Assembly: GCF_014646995.1 (NCBI RefSeq)
Contig: NZ_BMOI01000001.1
Span: 124,001-188,000, forward strand
DNA: 64,000 nucleotides
Direction: 5' to 3'
DNA from: Curtobacterium luteum
GTDB lineage: Bacteria; Actinomycetota; Actinomycetes; Actinomycetales; Microbacteriaceae
In this document: piece after piece, positions 1-8,761 of the stretch
How the letters are laid out: every line of letters starts with the position of its first letter
Numbering within the stretch: position 1 is the stretch's first letter
Notes under the pieces: model-generated
What the model was told of the DNA's origin: nothing
Seen by the model: the letters and a program-made list of their open reading frames with translations, nothing else
Database searches by the model: none
Program-made: the position numbers and the translations under genes

Positions 1-51
1 CAGCGTCGTCGTCGTCGCAGCGCGTGTGCAACTGTTGCGGACGGGCACAGA

Positions 52-98
52 CGACATCGCCGTCGTCGTGCGACAGCGGACGTGTCGTTCGACAGCCG
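52..98. repeat. Degenerate copy of the GTCG-TT-CGAC dyad element
   Basis: The 17-mer CGACATCGCCGTCGTCG at 52-68 is identical to the left arm of the perfect dyad at 35374-35409, and the dyad TGTCG-TT-CGACA lies at 83-94. The second arm of the large dyad is not intact here. The rest of 1-136 holds no gene that I can support. The element lies just downstream of the M50-like gene, so it may contribute to termination. Confidence 0.6.
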
Positions 99-136
99 TC
101 CCGGCACCGGCACCCCCGCCCCGCCCGCCGGGCGCG

Positions 137-850
137 TCAGACCAGCGCGCGGACCCCCGCGGCGACGGCCTCCCACGACTCGGCGAGCGGTACCCGTGCG
201 AGCCACACCGCCACGGCGTTCACCGCGACGAACAGCACGAACCACAGCGACGCCGGCACCCGCATCTCGGCCGCAGCGATGTGGAAGTCCGTCTGGACCC
301 GGGCACCGGTGAGCAGCCACCGTGCGACCTGCACCACCGACCGCAGGCCGTCCACCACGAAGAGCGCCCCGACGGCCGCGACGACGAGCACCGTGGCGTC
401 CGACGGCCGGACCGCGACCCACAGCGCGAGCGCGTCGAAGCCGACCACCACGAGCAGCCCGAACCAGTTCCGCACGAACAGCAGTGCGACGACGCCGACC
501 ACGCCGAGCACGACGACCGGCAGCCACCGCGACCCGTGCAGCACACCGGTCACGAGCAACACCCCGGCCCAGAGCGGCGCACTGTAGCCGGCGTACAGGT
601 TGAGGACGCGCACGAGCCAGCGGATCGCGCCCGGCACGCGGCCGAGCTGGACCCAGGCCTCGCCGGAGCCGTCCGGGTGCAGGTCGATGCGGCGGATCTG
701 CCCGCCGAACGGCACCACGACGACGACGTGGCCAACCTCGTGCACGATCGTCGCGGCGATGCGGGCGGCCCGGCCGACGACCGGGACGAACGGCAGGGCG
801 GCCCCGACGAGCAGGGCGACGAAGACGAGGGGCGGGGCTGCGGTGGTCAA
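137..850 (-). CDS. M50-family (site-2-protease-like) membrane peptidase
   Basis: Polytopic membrane protein of about 237 residues with an HEVGH zinc-binding motif at residues 37-41, inside or beside the first hydrophobic segment, as in M50/M50B peptidases. The rest is about five hydrophobic helices with short basic loops. No PDZ domain is visible and the length is short for RseP-type proteases, so it belongs with the compact M50B-like group; the substrate is unknown. I chose the TTG at 850 because a CATGCT hexamer lies exactly 6 nt upstream (857-862), matching the leaderless pattern seen across this window. A GTG at 889 would add 13 residues without a ribosome site. The family is firm, the start is less so. 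Confidence 0.75.
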   Translation of the reverse strand: MTTAAPPLVFVALLVGAALPFVPVVGRAARIAATIVHEVGHVVVVVPFGGQIRRIDLHPDGSGEAWVQLGRVPGAIRWLVRVLNLYAGYSAPLWAGVLLVTGVLHGSRWLPVVVLGVVGVVALLFVRNWFGLLVVVGFDALALWVAVRPSDATVLVVAAVGALFVVDGLRSVVQVARWLLTGARVQTDFHIAAAEMRVPASLWFVLFVAVNAVAVWLARVPLAESWEAVAAGVRALV

Positions 851-856
851 GCGACC

Positions 857-862
857 AGCATG
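857..862 (-). promoter_or_regulatory. -10 hexamer for the M50-like gene
   Basis: CATGCT on the minus strand, 6 nt before the TTG chosen as start. It fits the NANNNT-N6-start pattern of neighbouring genes. No -35 element is recognisable. Confidence 0.4.
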
Positions 863-931
863 GCAGCCCCGCCCGAGGAGCGGGCCCACCGCCAGGGCCC
901 CGGGGGGGAACGGTCAGCGACCCGACAGGGG

Positions 932-1021
932 TCAGGTGGAGAGCGCCCAGACGACGACCGCGGCGGTCGCGACGATCGTCAGTCCGGCGAGGACGGCGAG
1001 GAACACCGTCAGGCGGTTCAC
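932..1021 (-). CDS. Possible 29-residue single-pass membrane peptide
   Basis: A GTG 14 nt after the glmS stop opens a 29-codon frame. It encodes a short basic start (NRL), one uninterrupted hydrophobic helix (residues 4-26, rich in V, A and L) and a short tail. The position directly behind glmS suggests cotranscription. The Shine-Dalgarno match is weak. It could be chance in GC-rich DNA, but the clean transmembrane composition and tight spacing favour a real small protein. The function is unknown. Confidence 0.3.
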   Translation of the reverse strand: MNRLTVFLAVLAGLTIVATAAVVVWALST

Positions 1022-1035
1022 GGGCCGGTGCCTGG

Positions 1036-2850
1036 CTATTCGACCGTCACCGACTTCGCGAGGTTCCGGGGCTTGTCGACGTCGCACCCGAGCTGGAGCG
1101 CGAGTTCGCGGGCGAGCATCTGCAGCGGCACGACCGCCTCGAGCGGCCCCCACGGCGCGGTGCTCGCGCCCCAGGTGAGGCCACCGGTCGCGCGGCCGGC
1201 GAGCGCGGGGATGTCCGAGCCCTCGCCGCCGATGGTGATGACGAAGCCGCCACGGGCCCGCACCTCGGCGATGTTCGCCTGCATCCGGTGCTCGCCGTGG
1301 TCGACCACGACGACCGGGGTGCCCTCGTCGACGAGCGCGAGCGGTCCGTGCTTGAGGTCGCCGGCGGGGTACGCCTCGGCCCACCGGTAGCTCAGCTCCT
1401 TGAGCTTGAGCGCGCCCTCCGCCGCGTACGCCAGACCCTGGCCGCGGCCGAGGAACAGGAAGCCGGACGCCTTCCGGACGTTCGCGACCAGGAGCGGGAT
1501 GCGGTCGGCTGCGACCGGCGCCGCGTGCTCGACGCGGGCCGGCAGTTCGGAGAGCTCGGCGACGAGCGCGGCGGCACGGGCGGTCCCGATCCGGCCGGAG
1601 GCCACCATCGCGGAGATCATCGCCGCGACGCCGACGACGACCTGCGCGGTGAACGTCTTCGTCGCCGCGACTCCGACCTCGGGGCCGGCGTGGCAGTCGA
1701 GCACCGCGTCCGCCCGGCGGGCGAGCGACGAGTGCAGGTTGTTCGTGAGCGCGAGCACCGGGTGCCTGTCGTCGAAGCGGTCGAGCGCCCGGAGCACGTC
1801 GGCGGTCTCGCCCGACTGGCTGATCGCGACGACGAGCGTGCCCGGGCCGAGCACGACCTGGTCCGCCTCGCTCGCCACCACGATGTCCGTCGGGACCCCG
1901 CCGATGCCGCGCAGTGCGGTCGCGATCACGTGCCCGGCGTTCAGGGAGGTGCCGCACGCGACGACGGCGAGCCGGTGGAACCCGGGTAGTCCGAGTCCGA
2001 TCCACATGCTGCCGTCGACCGCACGACGGGCGACCCGCTCGAGGATCGAGCTGACGACGGCCGGCTGCTCCTCGATCTCCTTCGCCATGTGGTCCGGGTG
2101 GTCGCCGAGGTCGAGGGCGGCCGCGGCGAACGGCGACGGCGTGGGGAAGGGGACCGGGACCGTCACACCGCCGGACGACCAGGTCCACGCCTCGCTCAGC
2201 TCGACGACGTCGCCGTCGCGGAGCGCCACGAAGGTCTCGCACCACTCGGCGATCGCGCCGATGTCGCTCGCCACGAAGTCGCCGCGGGCCGACCGTGCGA
2301 CCACGAGCGGCGACCGGTCGGCGGCGACGACCATCCGGCCGTCGCGGGCGTCGAGGACGACGATCGCCCACGACCCTTCGAGCTGTGCGGTCGCGATCTG
2401 CACCGCGAGCATGAGGTCCGGGTCGACCGCGAGGGCGCGCTCGACGAGGTGCGCGATGACCTCCGAGTCGACGTCGGAGCGGAACACGTGGCCCTGGCGT
2501 TCGAGCGTCGCGCGGAGCTCGTCGGCGTTCTCCACGATGCCGTTGTGCACGACGCTCACGCGGCCGCCGCAGTCCGCGTGCGGGTGCGCGTTCGCCTCCC
2601 GCACGGCACCGTGGGTCGCCCAGCGGGTGTGGCCGATGCCGATCCCGGTCAGTGCGTCGCCGGACCGTGCGGCGACGAGCGTCCGGAGGTCGCCGACCCG
2701 GGACACCGAGCGGATCGTCTCGGTGCGGCCGGAGGCGGTCCGGACCGCGATGCCGGCGGAGTCGTAGCCGCGGTACTCGAGTCGCTCGAGGCCGTCGAGC
2801 AGGTAGGGGCTCGCGTCGTCACTGACGCGGGCCGCGATGATGCCGCACAT
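1036..2850 (-). CDS. glmS: Glutamine-fructose-6-phosphate aminotransferase (isomerizing)
   Basis: Makes glucosamine-6-phosphate from fructose-6-phosphate and glutamine, the first step towards UDP-GlcNAc for peptidoglycan. The 604-residue length is normal. Met-Cys-Gly start with Cys2 as the amidotransferase nucleophile, HTRWATHG and the VVHNGIVEN segment in the N-terminal glutaminase domain (to about residue 220). Two SIS domains follow, with the characteristic ACGTS, ISQSGETAD and ATKTFTAQ segments, and the conserved C-terminal DKPRNLAKSVTVE tail closes the protein. GAAGGGA lies 7-9 nt before the ATG. It is transcribed alone or with the possible 29-residue peptide behind it. A complete and ordinary member of the family. 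Confidence 0.97.
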   Translation of the reverse strand: MCGIIAARVSDDASPYLLDGLERLEYRGYDSAGIAVRTASGRTETIRSVSRVGDLRTLVAARSGDALTGIGIGHTRWATHGAVREANAHPHADCGGRVSVVHNGIVENADELRATLERQGHVFRSDVDSEVIAHLVERALAVDPDLMLAVQIATAQLEGSWAIVVLDARDGRMVVAADRSPLVVARSARGDFVASDIGAIAEWCETFVALRDGDVVELSEAWTWSSGGVTVPVPFPTPSPFAAAALDLGDHPDHMAKEIEEQPAVVSSILERVARRAVDGSMWIGLGLPGFHRLAVVACGTSLNAGHVIATALRGIGGVPTDIVVASEADQVVLGPGTLVVAISQSGETADVLRALDRFDDRHPVLALTNNLHSSLARRADAVLDCHAGPEVGVAATKTFTAQVVVGVAAMISAMVASGRIGTARAAALVAELSELPARVEHAAPVAADRIPLLVANVRKASGFLFLGRGQGLAYAAEGALKLKELSYRWAEAYPAGDLKHGPLALVDEGTPVVVVDHGEHRMQANIAEVRARGGFVITIGGEGSDIPALAGRATGGLTWGASTAPWGPLEAVVPLQMLARELALQLGCDVDKPRNLAKSVTVE

Positions 2851-3188
2851 CGGGCGTCCCTTCGGGTCGGGAACTGCAGGGGTGGTGCTCGGGGGAACGG
2901 CACCGACCGCCGTCGGGTCAGCCGCGCGCTCGGTCCGCCGGCTCGGGGGCCGCCGCCCGTCCTCGGATCAGGCGAGGACGGACGACGGCGGTCTCAGGGC
3001 CGACGGTTCGGGTATCGAACGGGGTACCGCGGACGGGCTCCGGGAGGAGCACGGCGGTCGGTGCAGGAGAAGCGTCACCCGCGGACGGGGGCGGGGCAAC
3101 ACCCGTCGACCGCTCTTGCGGTTCCCCGCGCGGGGCCCGCACCGCGGGTGCGACACTGCGGGACCCCGCATCCACGCAACCCGGGAAC
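2851..3188. other. Intergenic region upstream of glmS
   Basis: About 340 bp without a supportable gene. It contains several short GC-rich inverted segments, for example around 3122-3150, and the glmS ribosome site at its left edge. I see no convincing -10 hexamer and no match to the glmS ribozyme, which is not expected in this phylum. Confidence 0.4.
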
Positions 3189-3230
3189 GGACGGGAGGCC
3201 CGGTACCAGCTGGTACCGGGCCTCCCGTCC
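3189..3230. terminator. 42-bp perfect palindrome, terminator of the LuxR-type gene
   Basis: Two 21-bp arms meet without a spacer, the left beginning GGACGGGAGGCCCGGTACC. It starts 27 bp after the stop codon of the LuxR-type gene. The same palindrome family recurs at 19129-19174 and, imperfectly, at 26681, 42243 and 60682. There is no U-tract, so this would be an actinobacterial hairpin-only terminator. Confidence 0.7.
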
Positions 3231-3256
3231 GATGCGTGGTCGCGTCGCGACCGCGA

Positions 3257-5956
3257 TCAGGTGAGCAGCGCCACGAGGTGCGAGCGCGAGCGCGCGCCCA
3301 CCTTGCGGTAGATCTGCGTGAGCCGCAGCTCCACCGTGCGCTGCGACATGAAGAGCGACGAGGCGATCTCGCGGTTGCGGTAGCCCTCCGTCACCTTCTG
3401 CACCACGGCGCGTTCCTCGGCGGTCAGCGACGTCAGCGCTGCGGACGCGTCCGGCGCGCTCCGCGGTGTGCCGGGCTGCGGCGCCGAGCCCGTCGGGCCG
3501 GACCGGAGGAGCGAACCGCCGAACGACGGCATCGCGACCGACGGGGCGGGCGTGACGAGCGGACGCCGGAGGCCGGCGGCCTCGTACGCGGCCGCCGCTG
3601 CGGCGCCGAGCCGCGGACGCTCGGTGGCCGTGCCGACCGCGGCGAGTGCCGCGAAGGTGCGAGCCCGCTCGTACTGCGAGTCGTGCGGCTGGAACAGCTC
3701 CAGCGCGCGACGCCTCGCGGTCTCGCGCGTCGTGTCGTCCGCGACGAGCGCCAGGCTCCGCGCGAGGACCAGCGCGCCCCAGCGCGACGGCCGGGAGTGG
3801 TGGTCCGCGGCCAGCCGGGCGGTGATCGCCCGCGCGTCGTCGATCCGGCCGAGGCGTGCGTACGCCTCCACCAGGTCTCCGAGGTGCCGGAGCACGGCGG
3901 GGTTCCGCAGGGAACGGCCGATGGCGTCGGCCGCCTCGAGGCTGACGGCGGCCTCCTCGAGCCGACCGTCGAGCAGCAGGACCCGACCACGGAACGCGTG
4001 CAGCTTCGCCGTCGCGCCCCAGAGCCGGTTCGTGGAGCGCTGCGCGAGGCAGCGGTCCAGCACGTCGAGCGCCTCCGAGGAACGACCCTCCGCGAAGTGG
4101 CGCCAGGCGATCGCGATCACCCGCGAGGGCTCTCGGAACCGCTCGGACGCCGCGGAACCGGCCTCCCAGACGTCGATCGCGCGGAGCGCCTGCCGGAAGT
4201 TCCCGGAGCGCACCTCGTTCTCGGCGGACAGGTAGCGGGCCGCTTCCGTCCACACGAGCGGCGTCTGCGGACCCCGGGCGAGGACCAGTGCGAAGACCCG
4301 ACGGGCGCTGCGGTAGCGCTCACCGATGCTCAGGGCGTGGGCGAGCAGCAGCAGGGCGGCGTCGGACATGCCCGTCAACACGGCGGCCGAGAGCCCGTCG
4401 TGCAGGTCCGCGTCCGCCGGGAGGGTCCCGTCGACGGCGGCGATGAGCTCGCGGGCCGTCGCCGTGATCTCCAGCGTGTGCGCGGAGGCCGAGTCGAGGA
4501 AGGGCTCGGCGCGGGCCAGGAGGTCCCGCGCTTGGTCGAGCTCCCACACCTCGGCGCGGAAGCACGCCACGGTCGCGAGCAGGCCCGCGACGGCGTCGGT
4601 CTCCACCGGGTCGCCGGCGTCGACCGGCAGGAGCAGCTCGTCCGCGTGCACAGCGTCGCCGCTGAGGAACTCGACGGAGTACTGCAGGCGCAGCCGGCGG
4701 ACCTCGGTGGTCGTCTCGCGGAACGGTCGGATCGCGGCGAGGTACCGTGCGGCGGCGCTGAGGAGCCGGTTCGCCAGCATGACCTCGGCGACGCCGAGCA
4801 GCGCCTCGTGCTCGTCCGCGGTGCCGCCCCCGACGAGCAGGGCTCGCTCGGTGAGGGACGTCGCCGCGGTGGTGTTGCCGTCCACGACGTACGACCGCGC
4901 GGCCCGGAGCAGCGCGACGGCGTCGGGGACGTCGTCCACGAAGCTGCGGTGCCAGGCGTGGGCTCGTGCGTCCGTGTCCGCCGTGACCTCCGCCAGGGCG
5001 GTGTGGGCGGCCCGGCGCTCCCGGGAGGGCGTCCGCCAGTACAACGACGAGCGGACGAGGGGGTTCGCGACCTCCACGTGCTGCCCCCGCACGGCGACGA
5101 GTCCCGCGTCCGCGAGGTCGTCGAGTGCGTCGCGGTCCCACGTGGCGGCCTTGGCCGTCGGGACCAGCGCGAGCCGAGCGAGGACGTCCAGATCGCGTCC
5201 CGCAGCGGCGTCGAGCACGGTCGCGGCGATCGCTTCCGTCGTCTTGGTGGGGCGGAGCGGCAGTACGAGCGGCTCGGTGCCGATCAGCTGACCGCGGGTG
5301 AGGCTCGCGAGCTGTTCGCGCAGTACGCCGGGGTTGCCTCCGGTCTCCTGCGCGAGGATCGCGAGGACACCGTCGTTCGCGTCGTCCGGAGCCGTGCTGC
5401 GGGCGAGCGTCAGGGCGACGTCCTCGCTGAGCGGTTCGAGCCGCAGCGCGGGCAGCGCCGCGAGCGGGCCGTCGGCGGGGACGGTGCGGACGGACGCGAC
5501 CACACGCAGTGCGGTCCCTGCCAGTCGGCCGGCGAGGAACGCGATGAGCTCCTGGCTCTCCACGTCCATCCGGTCGAGGTCGTCGATGAGGACGACCGTC
5601 GGCGGCAGGGTGAGCGTGTGCACGGCTTCGAGGAAGTCGTGCGCAGCGGCGAGGCCGGCGCGTTCGGGGACCTGACCACCGGTGGAGCCCGCCTGCAGCA
5701 GGTGGGCGATGTGCGCGGTGGCGCGGGGGTCGTCCAGGGCGGTGAACAGTGCGGTCACGCCGGCCAGGGGCCAGTGGGACTCACTCCCGTTCACACCGAC
5801 GCGGACGACGGGGAGGGAGACGCGGTGAGCCACCGCGTCGAGGACGCTGCTGCGCCCGGAACCAGGGTCGCCGACGACGACCATCGCGGACTCCCGAGGG
5901 AGCATTGCGAGGGTCGCGATCCGGTCGACCTCGAGACGGCGACCGGTGAGTGCCAT
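3257..5956 (-). CDS. Large ATP-binding LuxR-family (LAL-type) regulator
   Basis: An 899-residue protein with the three-part plan of LAL regulators: N-terminal NTPase (Walker A-like GDPGSGRSS at 29-37, Walker B VVLIDDLD at 121-128), a long helical repeat region (about 300-800) and a C-terminal LuxR helix-turn-helix (about 835-899; EERAVVQKVTEGYRNREIA and MSQRTVELRLTQIYRKVG). The Walker A lysine is replaced by Arg35, which is unusual and may weaken ATP hydrolysis. An A/P/S/G-rich linker (about 795-835) precedes the DNA-binding domain. Monocistronic, with a terminator palindrome behind it. A weak GGTGAG precedes the ATG. Target genes cannot be read from the context. Confidence 0.9.
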   Translation of the reverse strand: MALTGRRLEVDRIATLAMLPRESAMVVVGDPGSGRSSVLDAVAHRVSLPVVRVGVNGSESHWPLAGVTALFTALDDPRATAHIAHLLQAGSTGGQVPERAGLAAAHDFLEAVHTLTLPPTVVLIDDLDRMDVESQELIAFLAGRLAGTALRVVASVRTVPADGPLAALPALRLEPLSEDVALTLARSTAPDDANDGVLAILAQETGGNPGVLREQLASLTRGQLIGTEPLVLPLRPTKTTEAIAATVLDAAAGRDLDVLARLALVPTAKAATWDRDALDDLADAGLVAVRGQHVEVANPLVRSSLYWRTPSRERRAAHTALAEVTADTDARAHAWHRSFVDDVPDAVALLRAARSYVVDGNTTAATSLTERALLVGGGTADEHEALLGVAEVMLANRLLSAAARYLAAIRPFRETTTEVRRLRLQYSVEFLSGDAVHADELLLPVDAGDPVETDAVAGLLATVACFRAEVWELDQARDLLARAEPFLDSASAHTLEITATARELIAAVDGTLPADADLHDGLSAAVLTGMSDAALLLLAHALSIGERYRSARRVFALVLARGPQTPLVWTEAARYLSAENEVRSGNFRQALRAIDVWEAGSAASERFREPSRVIAIAWRHFAEGRSSEALDVLDRCLAQRSTNRLWGATAKLHAFRGRVLLLDGRLEEAAVSLEAADAIGRSLRNPAVLRHLGDLVEAYARLGRIDDARAITARLAADHHSRPSRWGALVLARSLALVADDTTRETARRRALELFQPHDSQYERARTFAALAAVGTATERPRLGAAAAAAYEAAGLRRPLVTPAPSVAMPSFGGSLLRSGPTGSAPQPGTPRSAPDASAALTSLTAEERAVVQKVTEGYRNREIASSLFMSQRTVELRLTQIYRKVGARSRSHLVALLT

Positions 5957-6570
5957 GACTCACCGGCCTCCGGGTCCGGAGACGGATGCTGCGACGGACG
6001 GGCGCGCGGAGGCGGACCGGACGGAGGCGTGGCGGGTGACCGCGCCGGTGACCGGACGTGCGAGAGCTTCGTGGTTGGAATGCGGACGAGTGAGGGTGCA
6101 CTCGGTTCCGCTCGGGAACGATGATGTCATCGTCTGTATCACCCCTCGGGTTAGGGTCTTCGACGAACTGGCACCGGGTCGCGTTCCGTGCCGGATCTAG
6201 GGAATCCGAGACGTCACCTGACCTGGCGTCTCGTTGACAGTAACCCAGGTCCCGGCGAGGTGGACCGGTCGTTCCCGACGTTTTCTCCCTTCGACTGCCC
6301 CCAGTCCGGGGGGCGGCGTCGCGGTCGCGGGGGCTGGCCACGGGACACGTGCCGGGCGTTCGGGGTACACCGTCGTCCTGACCGCGACGGGGGCGGTCGG
6401 TGGCGGACGCCCGGGCGCCCGGGCGCCCGGCGGTGGCGTCCTCACGAGTCCCGGTCGAGCGGGGTACGCGCGGGTGTCGGATGCCGTCCTGCGGAGGGGT
6501 CGGCGCGAGGGGCTGCCGTCGGGGTACCCGGATGCGCGATGTGCGTTCTTCGGATCGCCCCGCGGTGCCG
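5957..6570. other. Gene-free region between hisN and the LuxR-type gene
   Basis: About 610 bp without a supportable coding frame. The right-hand part of the LuxR upstream region (6060-6300) is less GC-rich than its surroundings and holds the dyad ACGATGA-TG-TCATCGT (6118-6133) and ACCTGG...CCAGGT (ends near 6221 and 6251), possible operators. Nearer hisN there is a 20-bp perfect palindrome of alternating CCGGG/GCCC runs at 6411-6430, possibly the hisN terminator. Confidence 0.4.
6118..6133. promoter_or_regulatory. Dyad upstream of the LuxR-type regulator
   Basis: ACGATGATGTCATCGT is a perfect 7-bp inverted repeat around TG, about 165 bp before the regulator start, in a local AT-richer patch. 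A site for autoregulation or for an unlinked factor is possible. Nothing further supports it. Confidence 0.35.
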
Positions 6571-7353
6571 TCAGCGACGGATGACGTCGACGACGGCGTC
6601 GTGCACGAGGCCGTTCGACGCGAGCGCACTGCCGTGCCACGGTCCGGGATCGCCGTCGAGGGAGGTGAACCGTCCGCCGGCCTCCTCGACGATCGGGACG
6701 AGCGCGGCGATGTCCCACTGCTTAAGGTCGGGTTCGCCCGCGACGTCGAGCACACCCTCCGCGACCATCATGTACGGCCACATGTCGCCGTAGGCCCGGG
6801 TGCGCCAGACCTTCCGTGACAGCGCGACGAGCGGCTCGAGCCGGTCGTCCTCGTCCCACTGCTGGATGCTGTTGTAGCTGAGGCTCGCGTCGGCGAGGTC
6901 CGCCACCCCGGAGACGTGCAGCGGGCCGTCGAACGAGTGCGCACCGAGACCCTCGGCCGCCCACCAACGCTTGCCGAGCGCGGGAGCGCTGACGACACCG
7001 AGCACCGGCCGACCGTCGACGGCGAGGGCGATCAGCGTCGCCCAGACCGGCACGCCGCGGAGGTAGTTCGCCGTGCCGTCGATCGGGTCCACGACCCACT
7101 GGCGGTGTCCTTCGCTGACGGCCTCGCCGCCCGCGTCCGCGGTCGTCTCCTCGCCGAGGAACGCGTCGTCCGGGCGTTCCGTCGCCAGGCGGTCGCGGAT
7201 GGCCCGCTCCACCGCCTGGTCGCCGTCCGTGACGTGGGTGCTGTCGGCCTTCTTCGACACGTGCAGGTCGGCGGCGCGGAACCGTTCGAGGCTGATCGCG
7301 TCGGCGGTGTCGGCGAGGGAGCGGGCGAAGTCCAGGTCGGCGCTGAGGTCCAC
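6571..7353 (-). CDS. hisN: Histidinol-phosphatase, inositol-monophosphatase family
   Basis: Dephosphorylates histidinol phosphate, the penultimate histidine-biosynthesis step in actinobacteria that use the IMPase-type enzyme. 260 residues. The metal-binding motifs are intact: GEET (68-71), WVVDPIDGTANY (86-97) and QWDIAA (212-217). The segment GDMWPYMMVAEG is typical of the HisN branch rather than SuhB. It is not next to other his genes. The GTG start lies 6 nt behind a TACGCT hexamer, so the transcript is probably leaderless. SuhB-like activity on inositol phosphates is the alternative but fits the sequence less well. Confidence 0.9.
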   Translation of the reverse strand: MDLSADLDFARSLADTADAISLERFRAADLHVSKKADSTHVTDGDQAVERAIRDRLATERPDDAFLGEETTADAGGEAVSEGHRQWVVDPIDGTANYLRGVPVWATLIALAVDGRPVLGVVSAPALGKRWWAAEGLGAHSFDGPLHVSGVADLADASLSYNSIQQWDEDDRLEPLVALSRKVWRTRAYGDMWPYMMVAEGVLDVAGEPDLKQWDIAALVPIVEEAGGRFTSLDGDPGPWHGSALASNGLVHDAVVDVIRR

Positions 7354-7359
7354 GCGTCG

Positions 7360-7365
7360 AGCGTA
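7360..7365 (-). promoter_or_regulatory. -10 hexamer for hisN
   Basis: TACGCT on the minus strand, 6 nt before the GTG start of hisN; leaderless arrangement. Confidence 0.55.
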
Positions 7366-7404
7366 GCGCTCGGGTGCGGCACGCCGGGATGGGATGCGGG
7401 GGTG

Positions 7405-8519
7405 TCAGGCGGCGACCACCTCGTCCTCCTCCTGCGCGGAGACGGCGCGTTCGCGGGCGATGCGGGTCCGCCGGGCGACCAGGCCGTGCACGACGACGCA
7501 GAGCAGGACCGCGGCGGCCAGCCAGAGCGCGAGCACGAGGCTCGGACGCCCGAGGGACGCGTCCGGGAAGTACTGGAGGTCTTGGGCGGCCCGGAGCCAC
7601 GCAGCACCGCTCCAGAAGCTGTTCAGCGCCGCGAAGAACCCGGGCTGGAACGCCGGCTGGAAGATGCCGCCGGAACTGGTGAAGTTGAGCATCACGAACA
7701 GCATCGTGAGGATCGGCGTGGTCCACCGTCCGAGGACGGGGTGCAGACCGACGCCGAGGGCCACGATGATCGCGTCGTACAGCCACGCGAACAGGAACAC
7801 CTCCCACCGGTGCGTCGTGACCACGCCGTACACCGGGCCGGCGACGACGATGCCGATGCCGGCGACGACGCCCGCGGTGACGATCCCCACCACGGTCGTC
7901 CAGAACGGCCGGAGGCGTGCGGCGACCGCGGCGACCGCGATGGCCGATGCGTAGCCGCCCACGCTGAGGCCGACCAGGAGGAAGAACAGCCCCTGCCCCG
8001 TCGAGTCCTGCTCGCCGGCGGGACGACGTCCACCACGCGGAACGGCAGGTGCTGCCGGAACGCGATGGGCATGAAGACCTTCTGCGCGGCGGTCGCGGTG
8101 GTCTCGGACGCCGCGGTCGAGACGTAGAGGGTCGCGCCGCTCGTCGTCGGGGCGTAGACCGCCGCGAGCTCGCGGTCGCGGACCTGCTGTTCGGCGCGGT
8201 CGGTGGAGGTCACGACGTGCGCGACGAGGGCGCCGTCGGACTGGTCCGTGACGGTCTGCGCGAACACCTGCGTGGCCGCACCCTGGCCGACGATGCCGAC
8301 GGGGAGGTCGTGCGGCGTCGGGGCGTGGAACGCGCCGAGGTACGCGAGGCCCATGCCGGCGGCGAGGAACAGCGGGACCAGGGTGTGCGAGGCGAAGTGC
8401 CGGAGGGTCGCGCCGAGGCCGTCGGGACGGAGGACGCCGTTGCCCGGGGAGCGGCGCGGTGGCTTCGGGGCGGCGTGGGTCGCCGCGGTGTGCGCCGCGG
8501 GTGCGTGCGGCGCGGACAC
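7405..8519 (-). pseudogene. YhgE/Pip-like membrane protein gene, interrupted by a frameshift
   Basis: Two overlapping minus-strand frames join into one protein. The N-terminal part has a signal-anchor helix (HTLVPLFLAAGMGLAYLGAF) and an extracytoplasmic domain ending FRVVDVVP. The C-terminal part starts GEQDSTGQG and has several transmembrane helices. The frames switch at the CCC run at 8020-8022 (minus strand); one additional C restores a continuous reading through VVDVVPAGEQDSTGQG. The family exports or supports secretion of substrates and often sits under local repressors. The upstream frame stays open to a TTG at 8591, but an operator-like dyad at 8554-8575 lies inside that extension, so the GTG at 8519 is the better start. 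The lesion may be true decay or a homopolymer sequencing error. Confidence 0.75.
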
Positions 8520-8553
8520 GTGGGGGGACGGGGCGTCGACCGTGCTGGCCGGC

Positions 8554-8575
8554 GCAAAGTTGTACTTTGCAACTT
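8554..8575 (-). promoter_or_regulatory. Operator/promoter dyad of the YhgE-like gene
   Basis: AT-rich island in very GC-rich DNA with two nested dyads: GCAAAGT-TGT-ACTTTGC (8554-8570) and AAGTTG-N7-CAACTT (8557-8575). The minus strand also shows a TTGCAA that could serve as -35. This looks like the site of a MarR- or TetR-type repressor; no such gene is nearby. Confidence 0.55.
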
Positions 8576-8621
8576 CAGACACGTGGGGCAACGGTACACC
8601 GCCACCGCGGCGCGGTGATGG

Positions 8622-8727
8622 CAGCGGCGGCGTCGGCGGCGGCGGCGTCGGTGGTGGCGGCGGCGTCGTCGGTGGTGGCGTCGGCGGCGGCGGCGTCGGT
8701 GGTGGTGGCGTCGGTGGTGGCGGGCGG
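8622..8727. repeat. GGC/GGT low-complexity tract
   Basis: About 105 bp made of GGCGGCGGCGTCGGTGGTGG-like triplet repeats with a period of 9-15 bp. All frames give simple Gly/Val/Ala or Thr/Asp/Ala repeats, so it is not treated as coding. Confidence 0.7.
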
Positions 8728-8761
8728 ATGCCGGTATCCCCTCGGCGGTCGCGGCCCCGGG

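Noticed and set aside
26..1390. Long open frame on the plus strand opposite the M50-like gene and the glmS end
   Set aside because: Antisense shadow in high-GC DNA; Arg/Pro/His-rich composition without domain features, and the minus-strand genes are clearly real.
2918..3175. 85-codon minus-strand frame upstream of glmS
   Set aside because: No ribosome site, biased composition and no hydrophobic or motif pattern.
2837..6124. 1095-codon plus-strand frame opposite the LuxR-type gene
   Set aside because: Composition is Arg/Gly/Glu/Val-biased without motifs and it is the antisense of a well-supported regulator.
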